A stretch of 47,747 nt of DNA. Origin: Pyrenochaeta sp. MPI-SDFR-AT-0127 (Eukaryota > Ascomycota > Dothideomycetes > Pleosporales > Cucurbitariaceae). The notes under the pieces were generated by a model. It was not told the DNA's origin, did no database searches, and saw only the letters and a list, made by a program, of their open reading frames with translations. The position numbers were made by a program, and so were the translations under genes. Every line of letters starts with the position of its first letter. The stretch's first letter is position 1. This document shows positions 12,246-21,022 of this stretch, piece by piece. The DNA lies in contig JAGTJM010000122.1 of NCBI GenBank assembly GCA_020747015.1, forward strand, positions 1 through 47,747. Direction: 5' to 3'.

Positions 12246-13508
12246 ATGCAATTTACTACGATTATCGCCATCGTCGTCGCTGCAATTAAATCAGCGTGGA
12301 CTGGCGGCAGTCCATTTGCAGTTCAAACGGTACTGTATCCTCTCAACGATGATGGCAAATACATTATTCAATCCGAAGGCATCCGGCTTGCCTTTACATT
12401 GAATGGTGGGGCACTAAGCAATCTCTGGATTAACGACACGAATGGAATTGAGAGAGACATCGTTATGGGCTTTGATCACGAGAACGACTACCTGAACTAT
12501 GGAGGTACTCCATGGTTGAACGGAGTTATTGGTGAGCGAGTGCGAATAGTAGATGCTACGTGAGACTGCGCTAACAGATATAGGTCGCGTGGCAGGCATC
12601 ATGGCAGGTACAACATTCGACATGCACGGTGTTCCTTACGATATTGCGCCGGAGAAGACAACCGAAACATTTACATTCAACGGCGGAGAGAGAGGTTGGG
12701 GGCGCAGGCGACTCGATGTTGCATCGCATTCAGAAAACGCAGTCACTTTCGTTGTTTTCGATCGTTCGTGGGGTGGATTCCCTGGGCGACCGGCTGGCTG
12801 TATCACGCACCTCGTCACTCCATACGAATGGCATATCGCGCTGGGGCTCGTACCTGTCAGAATGCCGACACCTGTCAGCTTAAGCCAGCAGGTCTTCTGG
12901 AATCTTGATGGCTTCGCGTCCGATTCACCAAAGAACATTTTGAATCATCGCCTAAAGCTGCCGTTCTCAGGAATGAGATTTGATGTTGATGATGATGGCA
13001 TACCAACTGGAGGAATCAAACCTAACAAGAAGGAGTCATCATACGATTTCTGGTCTGAAAGTAGAAGAATCGGAGTTGTCATAGGGGACGAGCAGAGTCC
13101 AGGTCACCGAGAGTTTGATGAAACATACATGGTGTCTCGCGCGCAACCGTGGAAATTTGAAGACAATCCAGTGGCGGAACTGGTGTCCGATCTTTCTGGA
13201 ATTCAATTGAAGCTATACACCAACCAAGAGGCCCTGAAAGTTCATGCATGGAACTCAACGGATGGTAAGCTAAAGGATCCTGGAGATGCTTTCGTCACTG
13301 ACATGGCATACAAATAGAGCTCGTGAACCTTAAAAGAGGACAAGGACAGGGCACGGTTTCAGACTACGGTGCAATCTCAATGGAAATGCAGAATTGGCCC
13401 GACGCGATTCACCACCCTGAGTGGCTCAGGGAGCACGAAGCCATCTTGGAAGTGGACAAAATCTACGGCAATTATGCAAATTTCAAGTTTTCGCTCTTGC
13501 AGAAGTGA
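12246..13508 (+). CDS. Aldose-1-epimerase-like protein with secretory signal and lost catalytic histidines
   Basis: Galactose-mutarotase-fold protein, the type I recall as FSL4 in the fusarielin cluster. Exons 12246-12531, 12584-13264 and 13318-13508 splice across 52- and 53-bp introns to 385 aa. The start gives a hydrophobic signal-like N-terminus (MQFTTIIAIVVAA); an in-frame ATG at 12105 would bury it. Fold landmarks: IGRVAGIMAG, YDFW, FDETYMV and the C-terminal SMEMQNWPDA. In active mutarotases the LHGG and NHxYxNL histidines do the chemistry. Here these positions read FNGGERGW (Asn128) and QQVFWNLDG (Gln198), while the base glutamate (Glu345) and FDE aspartate remain. Sugar mutarotation is therefore unlikely; a role in polyketide cyclisation or isomerisation is inference. 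Confidence 0.85.
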
Positions 13509-13602
13509 AATGAGACGACTGCATGATATGATTTAGGCAAGAGTATGTTACATCCTGAAGATCAAAATCTGGTAAAAGGTCGCTGGATGTATTAATAATT
13601 TG

Positions 13603-14352
13603 TTAATTCACGCCCGAAGGGCTAGATGCTTTGCTGTCCCGGTCCCCATCTTGCAAAACCATTGCCCAAGCCTTCGCGACCGCTTTCACAACTTGGCTGA
13701 CCTCGCGCTTGACTACAGGAACAGTATGACCACCTTTGAAAGTAATCTTGACGGCTTTTTCATCGTCATAGTATATTCTTCGTAGGCAGTCTCCCTCTGC
13801 CGCCCAAGGATCCACCGATCCTTGAACATGAACGGACGGTATTCGTAGTCTTTTCGCCATTGCCACATCTGCCTTTACATCCAGATACTTGGAAAGCCTT
13901 CCAAGATCATCCTCAACCGGTAAAGCTGGAAACGTAGCGGCAATTAGAATAGCAAACTTGATTCTGCTTCCAAGTTCGCTGTCGAGACACAACCCAGTGG
14001 CTACCCTCGTTCCCTGGCTGAATGCCATGATTCCCACAACGTTCTCTTCTTGTAGCCGAGAAGCTAACAGGCCTCTAACCTGCAATCTGCGCTCGCGCAC
14101 CTGAGCGACAGTGATGTCGAACTGCTCAGCGGCATTTTCGTCGCAGTGCCACCATAGATATGGTTTATTGTTGGCGAATAATGGAATAACTCCAGGGCCA
14201 GGGCGCGACTCGAATGGCGCGTCTACAAAGACAAAGCGAAAATTCGTTTGTAGGGCATCAATGAGTGTGCGCGTTTGCATTTGGAAAATTTTGCTGTTGG
14301 TTCCAGCACCGTGCAGGCAGAGAACTGTTGGGAGGTGGTTTCGTGATGACAT
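13603..14352 (-). CDS. FSH-family serine hydrolase (LovG-like polyketide-releasing esterase)
   Basis: Alpha/beta hydrolase of 249 aa, the usual length for LovG-type thioesterases that release HR-PKS products. Landmarks: VLCLHGAGTNSKIF at the N-terminus, the nucleophile elbow AFSQGT (family usually GFSQG), the acid region QGSVDPWAAE, and the C-terminal histidine GGHTVP. The start MSSRNHLPT at 14352 is preferred. The reading frame stays open upstream to an ATG at 14436, but those codons lie in or against the hAT terminal repeat and target duplication, so they are an insertion by-product. The gene is convergent with the epimerase-like gene. The hAT element begins 44 bp upstream of the start, so its native promoter is now about 2.9 kb away beyond the transposon; expression may be reduced, lost or transposon-driven. 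Confidence 0.88.
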   Translation of the reverse strand: MSSRNHLPTVLCLHGAGTNSKIFQMQTRTLIDALQTNFRFVFVDAPFESRPGPGVIPLFANNKPYLWWHCDENAAEQFDITVAQVRERRLQVRGLLASRLQEENVVGIMAFSQGTRVATGLCLDSELGSRIKFAILIAATFPALPVEDDLGRLSKYLDVKADVAMAKRLRIPSVHVQGSVDPWAAEGDCLRRIYYDDEKAVKITFKGGHTVPVVKREVSQVVKAVAKAWAMVLQDGDRDSKASSPSGVN

Positions 14353-14395
14353 GGTTGGTTGCAGCCTGGCGTTTGAGAAGAGAAGATGTCTTGGT

Positions 14396-14403
14396 GTGAG
14401 GGA
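14396..14403. repeat. Target-site duplication, left copy (GTGAGGGA)
   Basis: Eight bases GTGAGGGA flanking the left terminal inverted repeat; an identical copy lies at 17251-17258. Eight-bp duplications are the hallmark of hAT insertion. Confidence 0.95.
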
Positions 14404-14424
14404 CAGTGTGAGGAATGGATGGAT
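14404..14424 (+). repeat. hAT left terminal inverted repeat
   Basis: 21 bases beginning CAGTGTGAGG; its exact reverse complement lies at 17230-17250. The CAGTG start is typical of hAT ends. ATGGATGG-type subterminal repeats follow. Confidence 0.95.
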
Positions 14425-14532
14425 TTGGCGGCGCATCCATTTGCCAACTGGTAGTTGGATGGATGATGGAAAAATTTCCGGAATAATCCGAAATCACTTA
14501 TGCGAGACGAGATTATAGGTTTTTTTTTACCG

Positions 14533-16905
14533 CTATATAGGTGCTATCTCCGTTTCTTTGATTGTAATAATATTTGCCTTGTCCCAAGAATGCAAACACT
14601 GAGCTGCTTGTATCGTAGGCTGCTCAAGATGGTTGCGGCGGGTCGTGATCATGAGCCCCATTCGGCTGAATACACGCTCAGGCTCATCGCTCATTGCTGG
14701 AATCGAGAGAATATCGAATGCCATTTGAGCCAGATGCGGGTACTCCTTAATACCAATAGTCCGCCACCATTCAAGTGGAAACTCAAGCTCGATTGGCTCT
14801 TGGTTGCTATATCGCTCAAACTCATCTGGGATAGCTGCTTTTTGGTTGTTACTTCGTGCCTTAGCCAAACTTTTTGCGCGGTTATGAAACGTCTCCAGCG
14901 TATCAGGTTCATGTATCGTAGTCTTCTTTGCTGGTGACATGGCATCTAAGACGGGTAGTTGCTTATAGGTCGAACTCCATAGCGACTTGACTTCTTTTCG
15001 GCCGGCCGTAATCCACGACTTGTTGTTTGCCCATTGAGACTCGATAACCTTCCAGGTGTAGGCAGGATGTAGCACGGCAGCCGCAAGATATGCCGGTGAG
15101 TCGTCGAGTTTTGCGTAGTACTCTTCAGCTTTATCAAGTGCAAGTTTAATCTGCGTAACGAAGTGCCATTGGCCTTCAGTCGTAGCTAGTGATGCATGTT
15201 TGTAACGTTCGTAAGCGGCCGTAAGTTCCTCAACAATAAATTCAAGGTCAAATTGAACTTTGCTGATCCCACAGGACTTGCCATCACCTGGCCGACCTTC
15301 AAGATCTATTGTTGCAAGCCAGCAAGGCTCTAGGAGTTTTTGATACTGGGTCAAGATCTCCCAGTCTTCTGAATCAAGCGTATCTTTTAGGATGGCATTC
15401 CGAGAATGATCCTCGTCTTGAATCCAGCGTCCTTTGGACTTCTCTCGTACGACACGTTGGCGCTCAGATAATAAGAAGTCTTCGAAAGGGGCTCGGAGTT
15501 TGAGGAGTATCTTGATCTCGTCGTAGACGCTGTTCCAGCGAGTATCGTTGCTTCTGTGGAGCTCGCGCGTTTTGATCGTATTCCATTCGGTTGGGTCGAT
15601 AATGGACTTGAAGTATTTGAGTTGGGCCTGGTGCCACCGTTTTCGTCTTTGTGGACTTGCGTATATCCAAACGACTAGATTGTGAGCCTTACCAACTGGT
15701 CCTATTCGCCTCCATCGATTTAACTCTTCCTTCAAATTCGCCGGCACCGACCCTTCGAATTCGAAGAGGTTCTTATCGAAGCCGAATAAGAGATGGCGGG
15801 CAATAAGGTTGATAATATGGCCTGCACAGCGCAGGCGGCGCTCGTCAGGATCGAAGCCAAATTCTTCTCCAATTGCTTTCATTGCCGAATCGTTACTCGA
15901 AGCATTGTCCAGTACAAAAAAGCCGAGTCTGTCTTGAATACCAAAGTCCTTGATCACGGAAATAACCTGCTCCGCAATATCTGTACCCGCATGCGAGTCG
16001 GTTTGCTCGGGTGTCGCTAGCAGTATCGTTTGGTTCTTGAATTCCGCATTGATAAAGTGAGCAACAATGCCGTTGAGCGAGAGGCAATTTCCAGAGGTCC
16101 AGAGGTCGAAGGAGATGTGGATCTTGCTGACGGAATCCTGCAACTCCTGTTTGACTTTGGCCTTGTGAATCCTATAGCCTTTCATGATCCAGTCTTTGAC
16201 AGTCTTTGCGGTAGGTATTGCATCTTTTGCGCGGGGCGAGAGATAGGCAAGAAGGTCGCGAAACGGCTCACTATCAACCTGCCTAAATGACACATTGTCA
16301 TAGACAATCCAGCGAATAAGAAGCTTTTGGAAGGTGGTTTCATCGAAGGCCAATGCCAGCGCATTTAATATCTCTTGCTCTCGAGACTCATTTGTATCTA
16401 AGGCTGCTGGCACCAATATACCCCTTCTTTTGAAAGGGATAATTTCTCTCTCCTTGTTCCAAGTTTTGTCGTGAACTTGGCGGATGTGTTCGACTACATT
16501 CGTGCTTCCGCCGTCGACCTTGTAATAATGAGCGTGACATGTCCGTGAAATCGGGTCGGAAGTATGGCAGCGGACACATAGCCACCAGCGGGCGCCAGTC
16601 TCGGTATGTTCAATTGGTACGCCAAACTTCCAGATAGGCGAGTTTAGCCTAGCCGTACGCCTCGAGATTGGAATACTGAAGCCAGGAAGTTGAGACCAAA
16701 CAACACTATGGTATTTGAATTTCAATCCCTCAATTAGTGAGGTGTCGGCCGTACGCGCTTTTGTGCTCCACTCCGACTCGAAAGTTGGCTCTGTTGGGAT
16801 GTCTGAAGCAATATCAGAAACGCTATCTAGCGACGACTTTACCGACGACGTTGGCGAAGACGGTAACGAAGGTTGCTCAGAATAAGCTTGCTGAGCCTTC
16901 TTCAT
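14533..16905 (-). CDS. hAT transposase
   Basis: Single-exon, 790-aa transposase that should cut and paste the surrounding element. The N-terminal Ser-rich tail is followed by a BED-like zinc finger (WWLCVRCHT ... HIRQVH, about 100-145). Catalytic-core landmarks are HISFDLWTSG (first Asp), FFVLDNASSN (second Asp) and RCAGHIINL (the RCxxH motif between the second Asp and the Glu). The C-terminal dimerisation domain reads EFPLEWWRTIG ... SIPAMSDEPERVFSRMG. Length and motif order match complete hAT transposases, and no stop or frameshift is seen. The start is the first ATG of the frame, about 345 bp inside the right terminal repeat. Other fungal hATs such as Restless are of the same superfamily; the closest subfamily was not determined. 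Confidence 0.95.
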   Translation of the reverse strand: MKKAQQAYSEQPSLPSSPTSSVKSSLDSVSDIASDIPTEPTFESEWSTKARTADTSLIEGLKFKYHSVVWSQLPGFSIPISRRTARLNSPIWKFGVPIEHTETGARWWLCVRCHTSDPISRTCHAHYYKVDGGSTNVVEHIRQVHDKTWNKEREIIPFKRRGILVPAALDTNESREQEILNALALAFDETTFQKLLIRWIVYDNVSFRQVDSEPFRDLLAYLSPRAKDAIPTAKTVKDWIMKGYRIHKAKVKQELQDSVSKIHISFDLWTSGNCLSLNGIVAHFINAEFKNQTILLATPEQTDSHAGTDIAEQVISVIKDFGIQDRLGFFVLDNASSNDSAMKAIGEEFGFDPDERRLRCAGHIINLIARHLLFGFDKNLFEFEGSVPANLKEELNRWRRIGPVGKAHNLVVWIYASPQRRKRWHQAQLKYFKSIIDPTEWNTIKTRELHRSNDTRWNSVYDEIKILLKLRAPFEDFLLSERQRVVREKSKGRWIQDEDHSRNAILKDTLDSEDWEILTQYQKLLEPCWLATIDLEGRPGDGKSCGISKVQFDLEFIVEELTAAYERYKHASLATTEGQWHFVTQIKLALDKAEEYYAKLDDSPAYLAAAVLHPAYTWKVIESQWANNKSWITAGRKEVKSLWSSTYKQLPVLDAMSPAKKTTIHEPDTLETFHNRAKSLAKARSNNQKAAIPDEFERYSNQEPIELEFPLEWWRTIGIKEYPHLAQMAFDILSIPAMSDEPERVFSRMGLMITTRRNHLEQPTIQAAQCLHSWDKANIITIKETEIAPI

Positions 16906-17090
16906 AATATAGAACCCTTTTTAATATAGAAGTTTAGAGAGTTTGTACGTATAGTACGGAAAGTTATATAGAAAAAGGTTAATAGTATAAGATATAATGG
17001 GTCCGCGGTGGTGTCTATAGATATAGTGATAGTATTATTAAATGTGATAGCCCCTAAGCCCCTGCATATAATATTAAATATAATATTAGA

Positions 17091-17126
17091 TGTGATATTG
17101 AATGTGATAGTGGATGTGATATTGGA
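17091..17126. repeat. Three imperfect 12-bp tandem units inside the hAT element
   Basis: TGTGATATTGAA, TGTGATAGTGGA and TGTGATATTGGA follow one another in an AT-rich stretch upstream of the transposase; related TGTGATAG copies lie at 17043. This could be subterminal or promoter sequence of the transposon. Confidence 0.7.
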
Positions 17127-17229
17127 GGCAACGTACTATACCGATGCCTTGAAATGGATGGATTTGGATACCCATTCTGCATCTGGATAACCGAGATTTG
17201 GATGGCTTTTCCAAACACATCCAATTCAG

Positions 17230-17250
17230 ATCCATCCATTCCTCACACTG
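17230..17250 (-). repeat. hAT right terminal inverted repeat
   Basis: Exact inverse of 14404-14424 over 21 bases; the two ends diverge immediately inside (T versus C at the 22nd base). Confidence 0.95.
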
Positions 17251-17258
17251 GTGAGGGA
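17251..17258. repeat. Target-site duplication, right copy (GTGAGGGA)
   Basis: Identical to 14396-14403 and directly abutting the right terminal repeat. Confidence 0.95.
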
Positions 17259-17769
17259 TACTCTTCAAGAGTATCAGGAACTACACTAACCAATTAATAG
17301 CAAAAAGATGTTAGCTGCTAAGAACACCCAATCGCCTCGCATTGCCTAAACGCCTTTTGCAGCTGCTACACCTCAATGCATCTCCATAGGTTCGTGCTGG
17401 TAGTATGAAGATGACACACCGTTCGATGGTTGTGTGTTAATTGGCAATAATCCTCAAACACCGCCCACCTATCTTCCCAGTGCACCGTAGAATCCGTCCG
17501 GATACTCCTTGCCGGTTGAAATGCCTATCTTGCTAATTTCCGGGCCGTATCAGCACCCTTAACTGACTTTCCTAAATGCACCGGCGGCGACTTTGTGTTA
17601 TCCTCCGTTTGACGCGGGGGTTCATGCAATAAATCGACGGGCGCGGCCACCGATCTACATGGACTCATGCTTAGGCGGCCCGTGCAGCTGCATCTTTCCA
17701 CACCGTTCGTATTAACGTGGGCAAATCCGCGATTCCATTCCTTCTGCTGACACTGCCTATCATAGCGCA
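17259..17769. promoter_or_regulatory. EthD-gene promoter; former shared promoter with the FSH hydrolase
   Basis: 511 bp without a gene. If the transposon and one target duplication are removed, this stretch becomes the divergent FSH/EthD intergenic region of about 0.56 kb. It contains a CCGGCGG core at 17581-17587. Confidence 0.6.
17581..17587 (+). promoter_or_regulatory. Candidate cluster-regulator site (CCGGCGG core)
   Basis: Context TGCACCGGCGGCGAC, 183 bp upstream of the EthD start. It would have been about 370 bp from the hydrolase start before the hAT insertion; it is now over 3.2 kb away. Confidence 0.4.
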
Positions 17770-18286
17770 ATGGAAGAGGTTCCCCAGCTCACAGGTCCTG
17801 CTCCTGCCCCCCGGCAATGTATCAGGGTCTCCATGTTCTTCAACAAGAATCCCAATGTAACGGATGACTACTTTCATGCTTACTGGGCGAATAATCATTT
17901 GGAGCCCCTGATGAAGATTGCCAAATTCAAGGAGAAGATAAGGCGATACAATCAGGTATGGTACAGGTGATAAGCAGCCCAAACGGGATTTAGAGGCTGA
18001 TTGAACTAAGCATCATATCACACCTGCCCTGAGGGAGCAGGCCAAGACACTTGGTATGCCGACCATGGATTTTGACGGAGTTGCGGAGATATGGATAGAC
18101 AGCTTGGAAGATTGGAAAAGCATCACGTCGGATCCGCAGTTCAAGCAGGCTGGAGCTGGTGCGTAGAGGGTCGACCCCTGATAGTAAGCGCATTGCTGAC
18201 CCATTACAGATGATAGGGGAAAATTCATATCGCAACCAGCGCGCCTTATGTTAGGCTACGATCATTTGGTCCTGGGCGCAGTATAG
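17770..18286 (+). CDS. EthD-domain protein (small dimeric alpha+beta barrel)
   Basis: Three exons, 17770-17955, 18011-18158 and 18210-18286, join in phase across 55- and 51-bp introns to 136 aa. The fold signature is visible: IRVSMFFNKNPNVTDDYFHAYWANNH (an EthD-style F..H.YW..HH segment), ALREQAKTLGMPTMDFDGVAEIWIDSLEDW in the middle, and the C-terminal DDRGKFISQPARLMLGYDHLVL. In fungal polyketide clusters EthD proteins are often annotated as dehydratases or decarboxylase-like helpers; its reaction here is unknown. It is divergent from the FSH hydrolase, and its promoter carries the CCGGCGG core shared by other cluster genes, which argues it belongs to the pathway. No frame defect is seen. Confidence 0.85.
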
Positions 18287-19272
18287 AGTACGGAATGAAC
18301 TGGTCGGGAAGACAATTGATTAATGACCGAGTCCTTCGGCAAATGCATTCATGAAGACGACACCGATGAGTCGCAATCTTTCTCTATCTCTCAGTGAAGA
18401 ATGAACCCAATTGCAGGTACTGAGATGCAAGCAAAGGCAAGTACATGGTTGCAGGCCCAGTTGCTCGGGTGAATAGATTGCCAAGGATGGCGTCACCCGG
18501 GAATGCTTTGGTACATAGTCATAGAATCGCCGATGCATGGAAATATCAACATTGACGAAGAGAATTGATTTCTGCATTTGGGCTGTCCACGCGAGTAAGT
18601 TGCTTATTCACCGAAGCTTGATAGCTGCACGGCCTCCACGGCAGCTACGGAACAGTTCGGGGAGCTCGGTGAACTCGGCTTACCTGCATTCCAACTATCA
18701 CTCGGGACGTGGGGAACGAATGGCTTGCCCCACGGCTTTCTGACCACCTCTCTCGAAGTTGACTATATGCAGCGTACTAGACATGGGATTCTGTACGGAG
18801 GCGCGATTGGGTCACGTAAGCGGTACGTGAACTACAGTTATTATGTGCGACCCTCCACTAGGAGTGATCGTCCTCGAGCAGAATACCCTGTCATTGGCAA
18901 GTCGCAATTTTGCCTTATCTCTACTACAATGGGTTCATGTAGAAGCAAGAATCGGACGCATTCACTTGCTCCGGTTGTGCGTCTTCATGCACCGATCCTT
19001 TCTTCTGGAGAAAAAACCAACCCCAGTATCTATGTGATGTGCCCTCTTGAGCCCATAGAATGCTACGCTATTTCTTTGTTGGTATGAGTGCTGCATGTGA
19101 GATGCAGTACCGCGAATATTTGGGGAGTTGTCACGTCGGCCTAAAGGTGCAGATTACATGTAATGCCGAGCAAGCAGGCCTAATGTATCTGTTCGAGCAT
19201 CCAACCCCTCATAGCCAGAACGTTATGGTCTCACACATTAGATTCTATGTGTACGAATCCAGATCTTGAGAG
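18287..19272. other. Intergenic gap upstream of the first Zn2Cys6 regulator
   Basis: About 1 kb. Short open frames on both strands show no recognisable family or splice continuity. I see no CCGGCGG core. It should contain the regulator promoter. Confidence 0.5.
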
Positions 19273-20667
19273 ATGTCACAAGCCTTAGCACAGTTACCCA
19301 AGCATACCAAGCAACGAGCTGCTTGCAACAGATGTCACGAGCTCAAAAGTCGATGTACTCAGTCCAATATTGAACCGGGGACCTGCGATCGCTGCCAGAG
19401 GTTGGGGATACCGTGCGCGTATAGCGTAAAGTCTCCGCTGGGTCGTCCCAAGTCTGCAACCATGAGGAGAGCCAATGCCGATGGCAGTCAAACTGGAAGC
19501 CGTCGCAATTCCGAGAATAGAATCGGCACGGCTAGCAAAGTAGCAACACTTGACGCACTGGACGATGCTTCGAACGATAATTTGACAATTGCTTTACTCT
19601 CAGACGATGATTTCGCCTCTTTAAGTTCGGAATGGCACATCAATCCTTCTTCAGACATGGACTTTCAAACATCGAACGACTTTACGAAGTTCGCGATCGG
19701 GCAGCTCAATGACGGATCTAACATAGAATGGAAGAGCAGGAATCTTGGTTATGGAGGTACACACGTCGCTCTCTCATCTAGCAGCCACTTGGAAGTTAAC
19801 GCTAGATCAGCAGACGCAACTTATACGTCACCGAGTCTTGATTCCATGCTCGACCTACCGAGCCCGAACTTCGAGGGCGATCACTTCGATATCTTAAACC
19901 AACTTTTCGACGACAGGGAGCCCCCTGGAAGCACACATAACCATAACCAGGTCCTCGGAGGTACCGCAACAGCAATGGATGTAACACCGTCCGCGATGGA
20001 CCTATGCAAGTCTCCCAAAACAGCGACTGAAGCTAGTTCAAGCGAGCTGAGCACCGTGAAGCGATTGCTCAATCTTCAGCTCCAGCTTCAAAGCATATCA
20101 ACATCCTACAAGTCTTCAGGCGGACTCGCAGAAGTCCTCCGTGCGGTGCGCACACTTACCAAAATTTTCACCGATGTGGCTACGCAACGCCGTGGATCTG
20201 CCTCCCGCAATGGTTTATCGGCCCTAGGCGCTGACGACGGACTTGTCATTCTGCACGCTCTCACCTGCTACATGTACCTCCTCCACATGTTTGAGCCCAT
20301 GGTTCTCTCGCCAGAGCGGCAGTGCCGCGACTTGGCTAATTCGAACGTCCTCACTCCCGCGCTCAGTCTAGGTAACTTCAGCCTGGCGTCGCAGCCCGAG
20401 CTGAACTTGCAGGTGACACTCAATCTAATCCACCTCATGTTACGGGGCCTACATAATTCAGTACAGTCACTCAAGTTGGAAAAATCGCAGTTGAGTAGCC
20501 GAAATGGAGTTGATGGGGAAAGTGAGGGGAACGGACGGACGGGCAAGACGGCTAGCTCGATGGTAGATGCAGCGCTGGTGGGTGTAGAATCGATGCACGC
20601 TATTGAAGCAGCTGTGCTACGCAAACTTGAAAGTTCTGGTCGCGATTGCATGATGGATGAGTGCTGA
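19273..20667 (+). CDS. Zn2Cys6 transcription factor, AflR-like
   Basis: Nuclear DNA-binding regulator, probably pathway-specific. Single exon, 464 aa. The binuclear zinc cluster is at residues 18-48: CNRCHELKSRC, a spacer, then CDRCQRLGIPC. It is followed by a basic linker SPLGRPKSATMRR, the arrangement of AflR-type regulators. The middle is Ser/Asp-rich and low complexity (likely activation or disordered segments). A C-terminal helical region contains a leucine-rich stretch around NLQVTLNLIHLMLRG. It lies between the EthD gene and the MFS transporter, inside the cluster. It is the best candidate for binding the CCGGCGG cores, though that pairing is inference. Its own upstream region lacks the motif. 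Confidence 0.92.
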   Translation: MSQALAQLPKHTKQRAACNRCHELKSRCTQSNIEPGTCDRCQRLGIPCAYSVKSPLGRPKSATMRRANADGSQTGSRRNSENRIGTASKVATLDALDDASNDNLTIALLSDDDFASLSSEWHINPSSDMDFQTSNDFTKFAIGQLNDGSNIEWKSRNLGYGGTHVALSSSSHLEVNARSADATYTSPSLDSMLDLPSPNFEGDHFDILNQLFDDREPPGSTHNHNQVLGGTATAMDVTPSAMDLCKSPKTATEASSSELSTVKRLLNLQLQLQSISTSYKSSGGLAEVLRAVRTLTKIFTDVATQRRGSASRNGLSALGADDGLVILHALTCYMYLLHMFEPMVLSPERQCRDLANSNVLTPALSLGNFSLASQPELNLQVTLNLIHLMLRGLHNSVQSLKLEKSQLSSRNGVDGESEGNGRTGKTASSMVDAALVGVESMHAIEAAVLRKLESSGRDCMMDEC

Positions 20668-21022
20668 GCGCTATATTTAACATTAGACTAGTATTCCCTT
20701 GCATTTTTCTCTCTGCGTAGGCTGGATAGTTGTGTCATTCCTCAGATGATGAACACCTTTACAATATTGACCCCACGCTCGCTTGCTTCTAGGAACCCAG
20801 GTGATGACTCAATTTATGAAAGGTACTGATTACATGCTAAGTGCCGTTGGAACAAGCTTTGTGTTGCTGACCAAGGCGATATTGCAGCGGGTCGGGCCGT
20901 TCAACATTAGCTCATCATGCAAGCCACAGACGTGCGTTGCCGTAGAAATGATAAGCCAACGTCGGCGGTAGAGAGAAGCAAGAACAGCAGCGAAGATGAC
21001 CACCTTGTGATTTGTTACAGCT
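20668..21022. other. Convergent gap between regulator and MFS transporter
   Basis: 355 bp of 3' flanks; nothing further recognised. Confidence 0.5.

Larger units (their letters stand above)
14404..17250 (-). mobile_element. Complete hAT-family DNA transposon (2847 bp)
   Basis: Bounded by perfect 21-bp inverted repeats starting CAGTGTGAGG and by a perfect 8-bp duplication GTGAGGGA. It carries one intact transposase on the minus strand. Short GGATGGAT/ATCCAT motifs recur just inside both ends (14415-14470 and 17150-17245), as in hAT subterminal transposase-binding regions. The perfect duplication and uninterrupted transposase indicate a recent, potentially autonomous insertion without obvious RIP damage. 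It sits in what was the intergenic region between the FSH hydrolase and EthD genes. Confidence 0.95.

Noticed and set aside
13323..13508. Separate small gene after the epimerase-like gene
   Set aside because: It is the third exon: a 53-bp intron joins it in phase and it carries the conserved Glu/PDA motif.
14353..14436. Longer N-terminus of the FSH hydrolase starting at 14436
   Set aside because: These codons fall in the hAT terminal repeat, target duplication and 5' leader; family similarity starts at 14352.
18725..19087. Plus-strand open frame upstream of the first regulator
   Set aside because: No family resemblance, no codon or splice support; probably chance.
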